The notes under the pieces were generated by a model that was given only the letters and a program-made list of their open reading frames with translations, did no database searches and was not told the DNA's origin. The position numbers and the translations under genes are program-made. From the NCBI RefSeq assembly GCF_009697385.1, contig NZ_VUNL01000012.1, positions 21,362-85,361 of the forward strand: 64,000 nucleotides of DNA, given 5' to 3'. Below, in pieces: positions 15,917 through 24,322 of this stretch; position 1 is the stretch's first letter, and each line of letters opens with the position of its first letter. Origin of the DNA: Wylensekiella montiformis. Lineage in GTDB: Bacteria; Bacillota; Negativicutes; Selenomonadales; Selenomonadaceae.

Positions 15917-17419
15917 ATGTCAATCCAAACAGAAATCAATCGGCTGCTGCATTTTGCGAAGCAGCACGGACTTATCAATGAAGACGATTTTTACTATGCG
16001 GCGAATCTCCTGCTGGACGTCCTGCAGGCGGATTCGTTTGAACCGGAGCCGGTGCAGGAGGAGCTGGACACCGCAGCCCCCATTCTGCAGGCCATGCTGG
16101 ATGATGCGGTGAAGCGGGGGCTGATCGAAGATACCGTCAGCGAGCGGGATCTCTTTGATACGCGCATCATGAACTGTGTCATGCCGCGCCCCTCTGAGGT
16201 GGTCCGGCGGTTCCAAAACGATTATGCGCGTTCGCCGAAGGCGGCTACGGATGAATTCTACAAGCTGAGCATTGCTTCGAATTATATCCGCAAGGATAGG
16301 ATCGATCGGAATATCGTCTGGAAGACGGCGACGGAGTACGGCGATCTGGACATCACGATCAATTTGTCGAAGCCGGAAAAGGACCCGCGCGATATTGCCC
16401 GCGCAAAGCTGGCGCCGTCCGGCTCCTATCCGAAATGTCTGCTTTGCCGTGAGAACGAGGGCTATGCGGGGCATGCGGGACATCCGGCCCGTCAGACGCA
16501 CCGGCTGATTCCGCTGCGCCTGTCCGGTCACCGATGGTTTATGCAGTATTCCCCGTATACTTATTACAATGAACACTGCATCGTGCTGAACCGGCGTCAT
16601 GTCCCGATGAAGGTGTCGCGCCGGACGTTTGAGAACCTGCTGGATTTCGTCACGATGTTCCCGCATTATTTCCTCGGCTCCAATGCCGATCTGCCGATTG
16701 TCGGCGGCTCCATTCTGTCGCACGATCATTATCAGGGCGGCCGCTATACCTTTGCCATGGCCAAGGCGCCGGTCGAGAAGGTTTATCCCTGCCCGGCGTA
16801 CCCCGGCGTCCGGGCAGGCCGGGTGAAGTGGCCGATGTCTGCGCTGCGGCTGCGCGGACGAGACCGCGAGGCCTTGACGGAGCTGGCGGCCAAAGTGCTT
16901 GAGGAATGGCGCGCCTACAGCGACGAATCGGTCGGCATTCTGGCGGAAAGCGGCGGCCAGATGCACAACACGATCACGCCGATCGCCCGCCGCCGCGGCG
17001 AGGAATACGAGCTGGATCTCGTGCTGCGCAACAATCGGACCAGTCCGGAGCATCCGCTTGGAATCTTTCATCCGCATGCCGAAGTGCATCACATCAAGAA
17101 GGAGAATATCGGACTTATCGAGGTCATGGGGCTGGCCGTTCTGCCCGCCCGTCTCAAAACGGAGATGTATCGCGTCGGCGAGGAACTCGTCCGGGGGACG
17201 GAGGATATTTCCGGCATGGAAGATATTGCCGTTCATGCGGAATGGTACCGGATGCTGCGGGAGAAATACCCGTCTGTTTTGGAGGAGGATGTTCATGCGA
17301 TTCTGCGCAGCGAAATCGGGCAGGTATTCCGGACGGTGCTGACCCATGCGGGCGTGTTCAAGCGCGATGAGCAGGGTATGGCCGCCTTCGACCGCTTTGC
17401 TGCGAAGGCCATGCAGTAA
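15917..17419 (+). CDS. galT: Galactose-1-phosphate uridylyltransferase, type 2
   Basis: A 500-residue protein of the GalT type found in low-GC Gram-positives (longer than the 350-residue enterobacterial form). It begins with the helical region INRLLHFAKQHGLINEDDF and carries GGSILSHDHYQGGRYTFAM, the histidine-rich active-site region of this family, and FHPHAEVHHIKKENIGLIEV near the C-terminus. It exchanges UMP between UDP-glucose and galactose-1-phosphate. The ribosome site GGAGGAAAA precedes the ATG. galR follows after 40 bases, so they are co-transcribed. Confidence 0.94.
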   Translation: MSIQTEINRLLHFAKQHGLINEDDFYYAANLLLDVLQADSFEPEPVQEELDTAAPILQAMLDDAVKRGLIEDTVSERDLFDTRIMNCVMPRPSEVVRRFQNDYARSPKAATDEFYKLSIASNYIRKDRIDRNIVWKTATEYGDLDITINLSKPEKDPRDIARAKLAPSGSYPKCLLCRENEGYAGHAGHPARQTHRLIPLRLSGHRWFMQYSPYTYYNEHCIVLNRRHVPMKVSRRTFENLLDFVTMFPHYFLGSNADLPIVGGSILSHDHYQGGRYTFAMAKAPVEKVYPCPAYPGVRAGRVKWPMSALRLRGRDREALTELAAKVLEEWRAYSDESVGILAESGGQMHNTITPIARRRGEEYELDLVLRNNRTSPEHPLGIFHPHAEVHHIKKENIGLIEVMGLAVLPARLKTEMYRVGEELVRGTEDISGMEDIAVHAEWYRMLREKYPSVLEEDVHAILRSEIGQVFRTVLTHAGVFKRDEQGMAAFDRFAAKAMQ

Positions 17420-17459
17420 CAAGGCGCAGCGGAGAGTTTGCCGCAGAAAGCAGGAGATT

Positions 17460-18488
17460 ATGGAAGACAGGAAAAAGGCGACGATTGTCGATGTGGCTCG
17501 TCAGGCCGGGGTGTCGGTGGCTACGGTGTCCCGTGTGGTCAACGGCAACTACCCGGTCAAGCTGGAAACGAAAGAACGGGTGCAGAAGGTCATTCAGGCG
17601 CTGCGCTATGTGCCCAATGTACAGGCAAGGGAGCTCAATACGCGCCAGTCGTCTACTCTGGGCGTCGTGGTCCCCGGCTTGCACAATATGTTTTTCGCGG
17701 AGGTCATTGACGGCATCGAAGAAGCGGTGCGTCAGGACGGCTTCTCTTTGCTGCTGAACTGTGCGAAGAACGATCCGCAGCAGGAGATGAGCGGCATACA
17801 GGCGCTGGTTTCGCGCAATGTTTCGGGCATCATCCTCATCAGTCCGAATATGGCCGGCATCCGGGAAAGCTTTTATGCCGAGCTGGCGCGGCGCATCCCG
17901 CTTGTTTTTATTAACGGCTATCATCATATCCCCGACGTATCCTATGTGACCAATGATGAGCAGCGGGGGACGCAGCAGGCGCTGGATTATCTGGAGCGGC
18001 TCGGCCATCAGCGTATCCTGTTTGTGCGCGGTGACCATTCCGATTCGTATACCATCAAAGAGGAAGTGTACCGCCGCGACCGGGAGCGGCACGGCGGTCT
18101 GGATTCCCGCTTTTTGATCAATATCGGCGAGGGGAACGGGCCGGAAACGGCCGATTCGGCCATGCAGCAGCTTTTGCGGGTGATCCCCGATCTGGACCCG
18201 ACCGCGATATTTTGCTGCAATGACCTCATGGCGGTCGGAGCCATCAATGCCTGCAAGAGGCTGGGGCGCCGCGTGCCGGCGGATATTTCCGTCGTCGGCT
18301 ATGACAACATTGCGCTTTCCCGTATGATCGAGCCGAAGCTGACCACGATGGATCAGAATATGTTTCAGCTGGGAAGCAATGCGGCATCGCTGCTCATCGA
18401 GCGGATCCGGGGCGGATGCAGCAAGCGCATTGTGCTGGAAAATGTACTCGTCGAGCGGGAGTCGGCGGGGAAAGTCCGTTCTTCCTGA
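17460..18488 (+). CDS. galR: LacI/GalR-family regulator of the gal operon
   Basis: A 342-residue LacI-family regulator. The N-terminal HTH reads TIVDVARQAGVSVATVSRVV, followed by the hinge region and a periplasmic-binding-protein-like sensor domain (LGVVVPGLHNMFFAEV, AIFCCNDLMAVGAINACKRL, ISVVGYDNIALSRMIEPKLT). I start at ATG 17460 because AGGAG lies 5 bases upstream and the HTH follows at residue 8; the frame extends upstream into galT without a site. As the last gene of galK-galE-galT-galR it is probably auto-regulated and binds the two GAAAACGTTTAC operators at 13432 and 13546. The effector is probably galactose; this is inferred. Confidence 0.9.
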   Translation: MEDRKKATIVDVARQAGVSVATVSRVVNGNYPVKLETKERVQKVIQALRYVPNVQARELNTRQSSTLGVVVPGLHNMFFAEVIDGIEEAVRQDGFSLLLNCAKNDPQQEMSGIQALVSRNVSGIILISPNMAGIRESFYAELARRIPLVFINGYHHIPDVSYVTNDEQRGTQQALDYLERLGHQRILFVRGDHSDSYTIKEEVYRRDRERHGGLDSRFLINIGEGNGPETADSAMQQLLRVIPDLDPTAIFCCNDLMAVGAINACKRLGRRVPADISVVGYDNIALSRMIEPKLTTMDQNMFQLGSNAASLLIERIRGGCSKRIVLENVLVERESAGKVRSS

Positions 18489-18493
18489 AACCA

Positions 18494-18543
18494 TACAGAC
18501 GCCGGAGGGCCTGTCATATCACGGCAGGCCCTCCGGCGTCTGT
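18494..18543 (+). terminator. Hairpin after galR
   Basis: Arms of about 17-20 bases (AGACGCCGGAGGGCCTG from 18496 and its complement ending near 18540) with an 11-base loop follow the galR stop codon directly. There is no T-run, so factor-dependent ending or 3' end protection is possible. Confidence 0.65.
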
Positions 18544-18658
18544 ACAAAAGAGGAATTTTGTGGTACGCTGACTGTATCTGGCCGGGCTGCGCCGCAGGCC
18601 GCCCGGCAGCAGAATCGAATCAGTCCGGCGCCGGCCTGTCCGGTATAGGGGGAGCAAA

Positions 18659-20365
18659 ATGATGGAAGAAGATATGACGCTGTTTTCGCCGGAAATCCTG
18701 CAGGGATTTCTCGGCGGAATCGGCGATGGATTTATGCTGACAGATCTGGAGGGCAGGGTCCTGTACGGGAACCGGGCCGCCAAAGAGATTCTCGGCTATG
18801 CGGAAAAGCCGGGAGAACGGCCGCTGTTCAGCGAGCTGTGTCCTCTGGTCGACGTGGTGTCCGGGCAGCCGTTTCCCGATCCGCTGGCTCAGGCTGTGAC
18901 CGAAGAGCGGTCGGTCGGGCTGGCCAAAAACATCGGCATTCTGCGTGACGGCCAGCCGGTGTTTCTTTCCGCCACCTGCTCCCCGATCAAGGCTCCGGAC
19001 GGCAGCGGCCGTGTGCTCGGCGGGTCGGTCATTCTGCGCGATGTGACGCGCATGCGCGGGCTGGAAATGAAGGTGGAAAGCGATCAGCGCTACATGCGCG
19101 CGGTCTTTTCCGCGGCGGGAACCGGACTGTGCATCCTCAATGCGGAAGGTGAGGTCGTTGATATCAACGAGGCGGCGCTCAGCGTCATGCAGACCACCTA
19201 TGAGGAGTGTGTCGGCCTGCAGTTCGGCGATGCCTTTCGCTGTGAAAACAGTCTGGAGCATGGCTGCGGACATGGAAAGGCATGCCGTCACTGCCCGGTG
19301 CGCAACCATATCGAAGCGGCGGCCGCCGACGATTCGTTCAGCGGAGAATTTGCCATGTCTATGCGGAATATGCGTACCAATGGCGCCCTGTGGCTGAAAC
19401 TGTCCGTTTCCCAGACCACATCGCTGAAGGGAAAGCAGATTATCGTGAGCATCGTCGATGAATCCGCCCGGCGGGAGTATGAGGCACAGCAGGAGCGGGC
19501 CCGGAAGGCCGCGGAAGAGGCCAGCCGCACGAAAACCCGCTTCCTCTCCAATATGAGCCATGAGCTGCGCACACCGCTTAACGGTATGCTTGGAATGCTG
19601 CAGCTGGCCGGGCGGGAGCCTCTGACCGGAAAACAGCAGGTCTGTCTGGACAATGCGCGCCAGTGCGCCGAGGACCTGCTTCACCTGATCAACGATATTC
19701 TGGATTTTTCCAAGCTGGAAAGCGGCCGCATGAAACTCGAACAGTCCGGCTTCGACCTGCCGCAGCTGCTGCAGCGGATCTGCGCCATCTATCGGGATCT
19801 GGCGGAGAGCAGGGGGCTGGCCATGGAGCTTCCCGATACGGGGCGTCTGCCGCGGTTTATCCGGGGAGATGCGCTCCGCCTGCGGCAGATTCTGCACAAT
19901 CTTTTGTCCAACGCCTTGAAGTTCACCACGGAGGGAAAGATTTCCCTGACGGTCTGCCGGGGAGAGCGGGAAAAGCAGCCGGTTCTGGAATGCTGCGTGG
20001 GCGACACGGGGATCGGGATCAGCGAAGCGGAGCAGAAGCGGCTGTTTCATGCGTTCACTCAGGTGGACAGCTCTCCGACCCGCCGCTTCGGCGGCTCCGG
20101 ACTCGGACTGATGATTGTGCAGAAGCTGCTGGATGCCATGGGCGGCGGGATCCGGGTGGAGTCCGCTCCGGGAAAGGGCAGCCGGTTTTGCTTCTGGATT
20201 CCGCTGATCGAGACGGATCGGGCGGATTGGGAGCCGCGCGGGCAGGAAGTGCTGATGAACCCCTGTCCCGGTCTTGCGGCCGGCGGGGACGGCACGGCGG
20301 ATGTTTCGGATCTGATGGCCTATTGCCGGGAAAAATTGAAAAAGGGAAAGGAAGAAACGCCATGA
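18659..20365 (+). CDS. Cytoplasmic PAS sensor histidine kinase
   Basis: A 568-residue sensor kinase without membrane segments. Two PAS domains (about residues 14-130 and 140-265) are followed by a short coiled coil, HisKA with the phospho-accepting His301 in FLSNMSHELRTPLNGML, and HATPase_c (NALKFTTEGKISL, DTGIGISEAE, FGGSGLGLMIV). The second PAS holds a Cys/His cluster, C195, H201, C203, C209 and C212 (CGHGKACRHCPV), which could bind metal, an Fe-S cluster or haem, or be a redox switch. There is no receiver domain in the protein; the partner receiver gene overlaps its stop codon (ATGA). The signal is unknown; a redox or metal cue is inferred from the cysteines. Confidence 0.88.
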   Translation: MMEEDMTLFSPEILQGFLGGIGDGFMLTDLEGRVLYGNRAAKEILGYAEKPGERPLFSELCPLVDVVSGQPFPDPLAQAVTEERSVGLAKNIGILRDGQPVFLSATCSPIKAPDGSGRVLGGSVILRDVTRMRGLEMKVESDQRYMRAVFSAAGTGLCILNAEGEVVDINEAALSVMQTTYEECVGLQFGDAFRCENSLEHGCGHGKACRHCPVRNHIEAAAADDSFSGEFAMSMRNMRTNGALWLKLSVSQTTSLKGKQIIVSIVDESARREYEAQQERARKAAEEASRTKTRFLSNMSHELRTPLNGMLGMLQLAGREPLTGKQQVCLDNARQCAEDLLHLINDILDFSKLESGRMKLEQSGFDLPQLLQRICAIYRDLAESRGLAMELPDTGRLPRFIRGDALRLRQILHNLLSNALKFTTEGKISLTVCRGEREKQPVLECCVGDTGIGISEAEQKRLFHAFTQVDSSPTRRFGGSGLGLMIVQKLLDAMGGGIRVESAPGKGSRFCFWIPLIETDRADWEPRGQEVLMNPCPGLAAGGDGTADVSDLMAYCREKLKKGKEETP

Positions 20366-20769
20366 GAATCTTGATTGCAGAGGATGACAGGATGAGCAGA
20401 ACCTTTCTGGAGGAGTTCATGCGCGACTATGGCGAATGTGATTCGGCAGCCAACGGCATGGAAACGCTGGATCGCTGCTTGGAGTCGATACGGCAGGAAA
20501 GACCCTACGACCTGCTGTGTCTCGATATCATGATGCCGAAGGTGGACGGCCTGAAGGTGCTCAAGGTCATCCGCGGTCTGGAAGAGCAGTACAGCGTTCC
20601 GCCGGAAAAACATATGAGGGTTATCGTCATGACGGCGCTGGACGATATCGGGCACATCAATCAGGCGTTTCGTCTCGGCTGCGATGCATACGCTTCCAAA
20701 CCGATTGACACCGAAAAGGTCCGCGAGGTCATGAAGAACCTTGGCCTGATTTTATCGGAAGAGGAATAG
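20362..20769 (+). CDS. Single-domain response regulator (CheY-like)
   Basis: A 135-residue receiver domain only. Acidic residues D8/D9 (AEDD), phospho-acceptor D55 (LCLDIMMPKVDG), the conserved Thr in VIVMTALDD and the Lys in SKPID are all present. No output domain follows. The ATG overlaps the stop of the kinase gene (ATGA), so the two are translationally coupled and form a pair. A stand-alone receiver must act by protein contact, for example on another kinase, a phosphotransfer protein or a motor component. Confidence 0.9.
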   Translation: MRILIAEDDRMSRTFLEEFMRDYGECDSAANGMETLDRCLESIRQERPYDLLCLDIMMPKVDGLKVLKVIRGLEEQYSVPPEKHMRVIVMTALDDIGHINQAFRLGCDAYASKPIDTEKVREVMKNLGLILSEEE

Positions 20770-20786
20770 GAAGAATAAGAAGAGCA

Positions 20787-20842
20787 AACCGGGACTGCCG
20801 CAGGGAGGAAAGAACCTTCCATGCGGCAGTCCCGGTTGTTGT
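20787..20842. terminator. Terminator between convergent genes
   Basis: AACCGGGACTGCCGCA (20787-20802) and TGCGGCAGTCCCGGTT (20822-20837) pair perfectly, followed by GTTGT. It lies between the response regulator and the convergent glucosaminidase gene and may serve both. Confidence 0.75.
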
Positions 20843-20849
20843 CATGTCG

Positions 20850-22124
20850 TTATTTCAGGCAGGCTTCGAGGATGAACTGATTGGCCAGTACATTCCAATT
20901 CGCTGAGTTTACGGCCGCAGCCGTATAAAAGTCATGCCATGCTTCGCGGTATTTTTTCTGGCGGATGTGCGCGACGCCGATGAGATTGTATGCGTCGGCC
21001 GTGCGGTCCTCGATGAACAGCAGCTGCTCCATATCCCGGATCGCTCCGTTATAGTCGCGGCGGGCAAAGCGCAGCAGACCGCGGTTGTACCATGCCTGCG
21101 TGAAGGACGGCGCGAAGCGCAGCAGCTGATCATAGTCGCTCATGGCCTCCCGTTCTTTGCCGAGACGAACCGCGGCGAGCGCGTGGTCATAAAGCGCCTC
21201 TGCCGTTCCGGGCGCGCGCTGAAGCGCCGTTTCAAAATCGCTCAGGGCCGATGGATAATCGCCGCGCTTGTATCGGACGATCCCCCGGTAAAGGTAGGAA
21301 CCCGCGTCGTCCGGCATGTTCCGGACCTTGCGCTCGGCGGCGTCTAAGGCGGCATCGGAGGAATCCGGCGCCTGCGCCTGCTGCCACAATCTCAGAATAT
21401 CCTGACCGTAGTTCTTGCCCGGCACGGCCCAGGCCCCGTTGAGCCCGGTCCAGCGATCGACTTTCCCGTGAAGATCGGGGCGGTTGCGGACGAGATGCTG
21501 GTAGCGGGGATCGACGATCGGTACGGACGGGGCCTTCCTGCTGGCATAGGCCAGCAGGTGCTGGATATGGGCGCGGACGCCGAGCTGTGCCGTCGCGAAG
21601 CTGTGGCCCGGCTCATGGTTGCCCGTCGCGCCGAGACCGCAGAAATTGTTCTGCTGCGGGGCGACATCGCCGCCATAGCCGAAGAAGCCGGTTTCCTTGA
21701 GCGCCTGGCAAAGCGCGACATCCGGGCGTATGCCCTCGCGTCCTGCCTCCTGATAGTAGAAACGGACGATTTCCTGTACGGAGCAGGTCAGTTTCGGCTG
21801 GGGATTGCGCTGCAGGATGAACTGCACCATCTGCTCCTGCGTCGCCTCGGCCGGGCCGAGGATGGAGATGGTTTCCGGCGCTGCTGGCGGCGTCGTCATC
21901 GGCGTATCATGAGCATCCGCGATATGCCAGCGGACCTCCCGCACCGCTTTTTGATTGACCGTGCCCGGAAGCTCCGCGGCAAAGGACGGCCGTCCGGCAA
22001 TGGTCCGGCTGGCGGCCGGCACAGAAGCGGGAGCAGAAGCGGCTGCTGCTTCGCTTCCCGCCGGAAAGGCGGCGCAGAGCGCGGCGGCGAAACAGACAGC
22101 CGGAAAAGAACGGAAGTAATTCAC
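20850..22124 (-). CDS. Secreted glucosaminidase-type (GH73-like) protein with TPR repeats
   Basis: About 424 residues. A signal peptide (NYFRSFPAVCFAAALCAAF, cleavage near GSEA) is followed by a Pro/Ala-rich stretch, a glucosaminidase-like domain (about 95-250: ALCQALKETGFFGYGGDVAP, QNNFCGLGATGN) with the Glu of KETGFF as likely acid, and at least four TPR units (about 270-420: YLYRGIVRYKRGDYPSALSD, AWYNRGLLRFARRDYNGAI). It probably trims peptidoglycan in the periplasm while the TPRs hold partners. I start at GTG 22124 because AAGGAGGAG lies just before it; the ATG at 22148 would put that ribosome site inside the gene. Confidence 0.8.
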   Translation of the reverse strand: MNYFRSFPAVCFAAALCAAFPAGSEAAAASAPASVPAASRTIAGRPSFAAELPGTVNQKAVREVRWHIADAHDTPMTTPPAAPETISILGPAEATQEQMVQFILQRNPQPKLTCSVQEIVRFYYQEAGREGIRPDVALCQALKETGFFGYGGDVAPQQNNFCGLGATGNHEPGHSFATAQLGVRAHIQHLLAYASRKAPSVPIVDPRYQHLVRNRPDLHGKVDRWTGLNGAWAVPGKNYGQDILRLWQQAQAPDSSDAALDAAERKVRNMPDDAGSYLYRGIVRYKRGDYPSALSDFETALQRAPGTAEALYDHALAAVRLGKEREAMSDYDQLLRFAPSFTQAWYNRGLLRFARRDYNGAIRDMEQLLFIEDRTADAYNLIGVAHIRQKKYREAWHDFYTAAAVNSANWNVLANQFILEACLK

Positions 22125-22163
22125 AAAAAGCTCCTCCTTATGTTTCATGGATTCATAGAGCGG

Positions 22164-24014
22164 TCAGGGCATCGGCGCGGGCTCCTCCGGCAGTCCGTCA
22201 GGATCCTCGGTCAGACGATGCTGGCCGAGCATGGTGGTCAGGTCCTTGCGGTAGAAGCCGTAAGAGGAACTGGCGAAATCCTGTTCGGGGTTGTAGCGGC
22301 CGGACGGGGCGTTGAGCAGGCCGCAGATGGTATCGTAAAGCATATCGTTGGTAAAATAGCGGCTGCGATGCCGGCGAAGCGCCTGTGTATGTCCGGGCAG
22401 GGCCTGACGATAGGCCGGCGAAAGATAAATCCACATCGGAATGCGGACCATATCAAAGCTGAACACATCCGGATTGTGCGAGATCTCCAGATTTTCACCG
22501 TGGTCGGAGAAATAAACCATCGCCTGCAGGTTCAGGTTCTTCTGCGCATAGTCAAAGACCTGAGACAGAACGTAGTCCGTATACAAGATGCTGTTGGCAT
22601 ACGAAGGCAGCGAGGAGACGACGGAATCGCCCTCCTCCGTCCGGAACTGCTCGAAGGAGGCCGGATAGCGGTTGTTGTAGTAGATATGGCTGCCCATGAT
22701 GTGCAGAACGACAAAATTATTCCGATTCGGATCGAGACGCGTGAGATACTGCAGCAGCGTCTCATCGTATTTGTCGGAGAAATTGTACGAGTCATCCGTC
22801 CATTCCGCATGGTCGGCCGTCTTGGCCACCAGCGTGATGGCGCTGTCGTACTGTCCGTAGCGGCCCTGATTGCTGAACCACCAGGTCTCGTAGCCGGCCT
22901 TCCGGGCGACATCCACGATGGACGCAGAATCGAAAAACTCCTTGCCGTTATACTGGCTCTGCTCCGTCAGGGCGCGCTGCAGGACCGGGACGGTCTGCGA
23001 CCAGGAGGAATACACATTGTCAAACGGGAGAAAGCCCGGATCGCCCGAGGCCAGCTTCTGGCTGAGCCATGGCGTATCTTCATAGGGAAAATCCGGCGTA
23101 TAGGCTTTCATGTAATTGCGCGAAGCCGATTCGCCGATGACCAGAATGACGGTTCCCGGTGCCTTGGCGGCCAGTGTCGTGCGGCTGTCGATCATGAGAC
23201 TATCCAGACGCTCATCGTGCCCGACGCTGTATTCCTGCGTCTGGCTGACATAGGAACGCACATCGTTCCAGAGATCCGCCACGGAAGTCTGCGGCAGATA
23301 CCAGGCTTCTGCCGCGATGGCGGCTACGGTGAGGAACGCCATCGCACCCATGCGGCCTGCCGTCGTATCTTCCGCCAGAGTGCGGCGGGCGAATGCCATA
23401 TGTCCGCGCCAGCAGAGAAAGAGGAACAGGCCGAAGCCCACGACGATCAGCAGCGTGGGAATCAGGCCGACATTGGACTGGATAAAGTCGATGCTCTCCC
23501 GGTAATTGGTCAGGTAAAGCGCCATCACAGAAGCCGGGGAAAGGCAGTGCCAGACGATGCAGTAATAGGCGGCCTGCAGGAACGGAATGATGAGCGCGAG
23601 GAAGTTCAGGACAGACAGGAACGCCGCCGTCAGGCGCACATGTCCCAGCCGGTGCAGCGCTCCCTCCACTGCCGTGAGCAGCAGGAAAAGCGCTGTGCCC
23701 ACGCAGAAGTCAAAGCAGATTTTCGACTGATACCAGGTCGACTGGTAAGTCCAGGCATAGAGCAGCGGAAACGTCACACACCAGCCGACGCCCGTCAGCA
23801 GGTTCGGAAGGGCCGCCCAGCTGAACAGCGGGACCCGTGTGCCGTACTGAACTAGCACAAGCGCTGCCAGCATGGGCAGCAGGAGCGGCAGAAAATATTC
23901 TGCGCCCATGTCCTGTCCGATATCAATATAAAAGGCGATCAGGAGGAGAAAATAAACGGCGGCCGCCGTGAGCCAGCGGATCAGATGATCCTGATGTTCT
24001 GTGGAAATATTCAA
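22164..24014 (-). CDS. Phosphoethanolamine transferase-like membrane sulfatase-fold enzyme (EptA/CptA type)
   Basis: A 616-residue inner-membrane enzyme. About five transmembrane helices fill residues 1-240 (LTAAAVYFLLLIAFYIDIG, FLTVAAIAAEAWYLP), then a periplasmic alkaline-phosphatase-fold domain: the nucleophile loop VILVIGESASRNYM (Ser where EptA has Thr), VLHIMGSHIYYNNRYP, and the metal site YFSDHGENLE. Such enzymes add phosphoethanolamine to lipid A or core sugars, which fits a diderm envelope. The Ser nucleophile and exact lipid target are uncertain. A good promoter lies at 24069-24097. The neighbouring glucosaminidase/TPR gene follows after 40 bases and may be co-transcribed, suggesting a shared envelope role. 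Confidence 0.83.
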   Translation of the reverse strand: MNISTEHQDHLIRWLTAAAVYFLLLIAFYIDIGQDMGAEYFLPLLLPMLAALVLVQYGTRVPLFSWAALPNLLTGVGWCVTFPLLYAWTYQSTWYQSKICFDFCVGTALFLLLTAVEGALHRLGHVRLTAAFLSVLNFLALIIPFLQAAYYCIVWHCLSPASVMALYLTNYRESIDFIQSNVGLIPTLLIVVGFGLFLFLCWRGHMAFARRTLAEDTTAGRMGAMAFLTVAAIAAEAWYLPQTSVADLWNDVRSYVSQTQEYSVGHDERLDSLMIDSRTTLAAKAPGTVILVIGESASRNYMKAYTPDFPYEDTPWLSQKLASGDPGFLPFDNVYSSWSQTVPVLQRALTEQSQYNGKEFFDSASIVDVARKAGYETWWFSNQGRYGQYDSAITLVAKTADHAEWTDDSYNFSDKYDETLLQYLTRLDPNRNNFVVLHIMGSHIYYNNRYPASFEQFRTEEGDSVVSSLPSYANSILYTDYVLSQVFDYAQKNLNLQAMVYFSDHGENLEISHNPDVFSFDMVRIPMWIYLSPAYRQALPGHTQALRRHRSRYFTNDMLYDTICGLLNAPSGRYNPEQDFASSSYGFYRKDLTTMLGQHRLTEDPDGLPEEPAPMP

Positions 24015-24068
24015 AGTCAGTCTTCTTTCTATACATTTATAGGAAACAAACCGGTAAAATACATGCTA

Positions 24069-24097
24069 ATTTTACATGAAATCCATTTTTTCGTCAA
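24069..24097 (-). promoter_or_regulatory. Promoter of the phosphoethanolamine transferase gene
   Basis: On the minus strand TTGACG (24097-24092), a 17-base spacer and TAAAAT (24074-24069). The transcript would begin near 24062, about 48 bases before the start codon. The rest of the 304-base gap to nrdD holds the nrdD promoter. Confidence 0.65.
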
Positions 24098-24207
24098 TGA
24101 ACAGCGGAGCGCGCGGCGCGGCAGACGATAAGCGGTGCCGGCCTTGGGAAAACAGGCGGCGAGGCCCGGTTTCCGGGAAAAAAGGTCGGGGCGGGTATTT
24201 TTTCCCA

Positions 24208-24276
24208 TTGCCAGAAAAGCGCTTCTCTGATACAATATATACCGTCACGACATACAAAAACCACAATATATAGGGG
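24208..24276 (+). promoter_or_regulatory. nrdD promoter with two NrdR-like boxes
   Basis: TTGCCA (24208-24213), a 17-base spacer and TACAAT (24231-24236) form the promoter. ACAATATATA occurs at 24232-24241, overlapping the -10 box, and again at 24263-24272, exactly 31 bases (three helical turns) apart. This resembles the paired NrdR boxes (ACACTATATATAGTGT type) found before ribonucleotide reductase genes, where NrdR represses. No nrdR gene is in the window. Confidence 0.7.
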
Positions 24277-24286
24277 GAGGCGTGAG

Positions 24287-24322
24287 ATGATGCCCCGTAT
24301 GCGGGGGTCATTGAGTCTATGA
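24287..24322 (+). CDS. 11-residue leader peptide overlapping the nrdD start
   Basis: ATG at 24287 lies six bases after a strong ribosome site (GGGGGAGG, 24273-24280) and encodes MMPRMRGSLSL, stopping at TGA 24320-24322, which overlaps the nrdD ATG at 24319 (ATGA). nrdD itself has no good ribosome site. Ribosomes probably load on the leader and restart at nrdD. The peptide sequence itself shows no regulatory codon run. Confidence 0.45.
   Translation: MMPRMRGSLSL

Noticed and set aside
18659..20365. Hybrid histidine kinase
   Set aside because: No receiver or Hpt domain follows the ATPase domain; the receiver is the next, overlapping gene.
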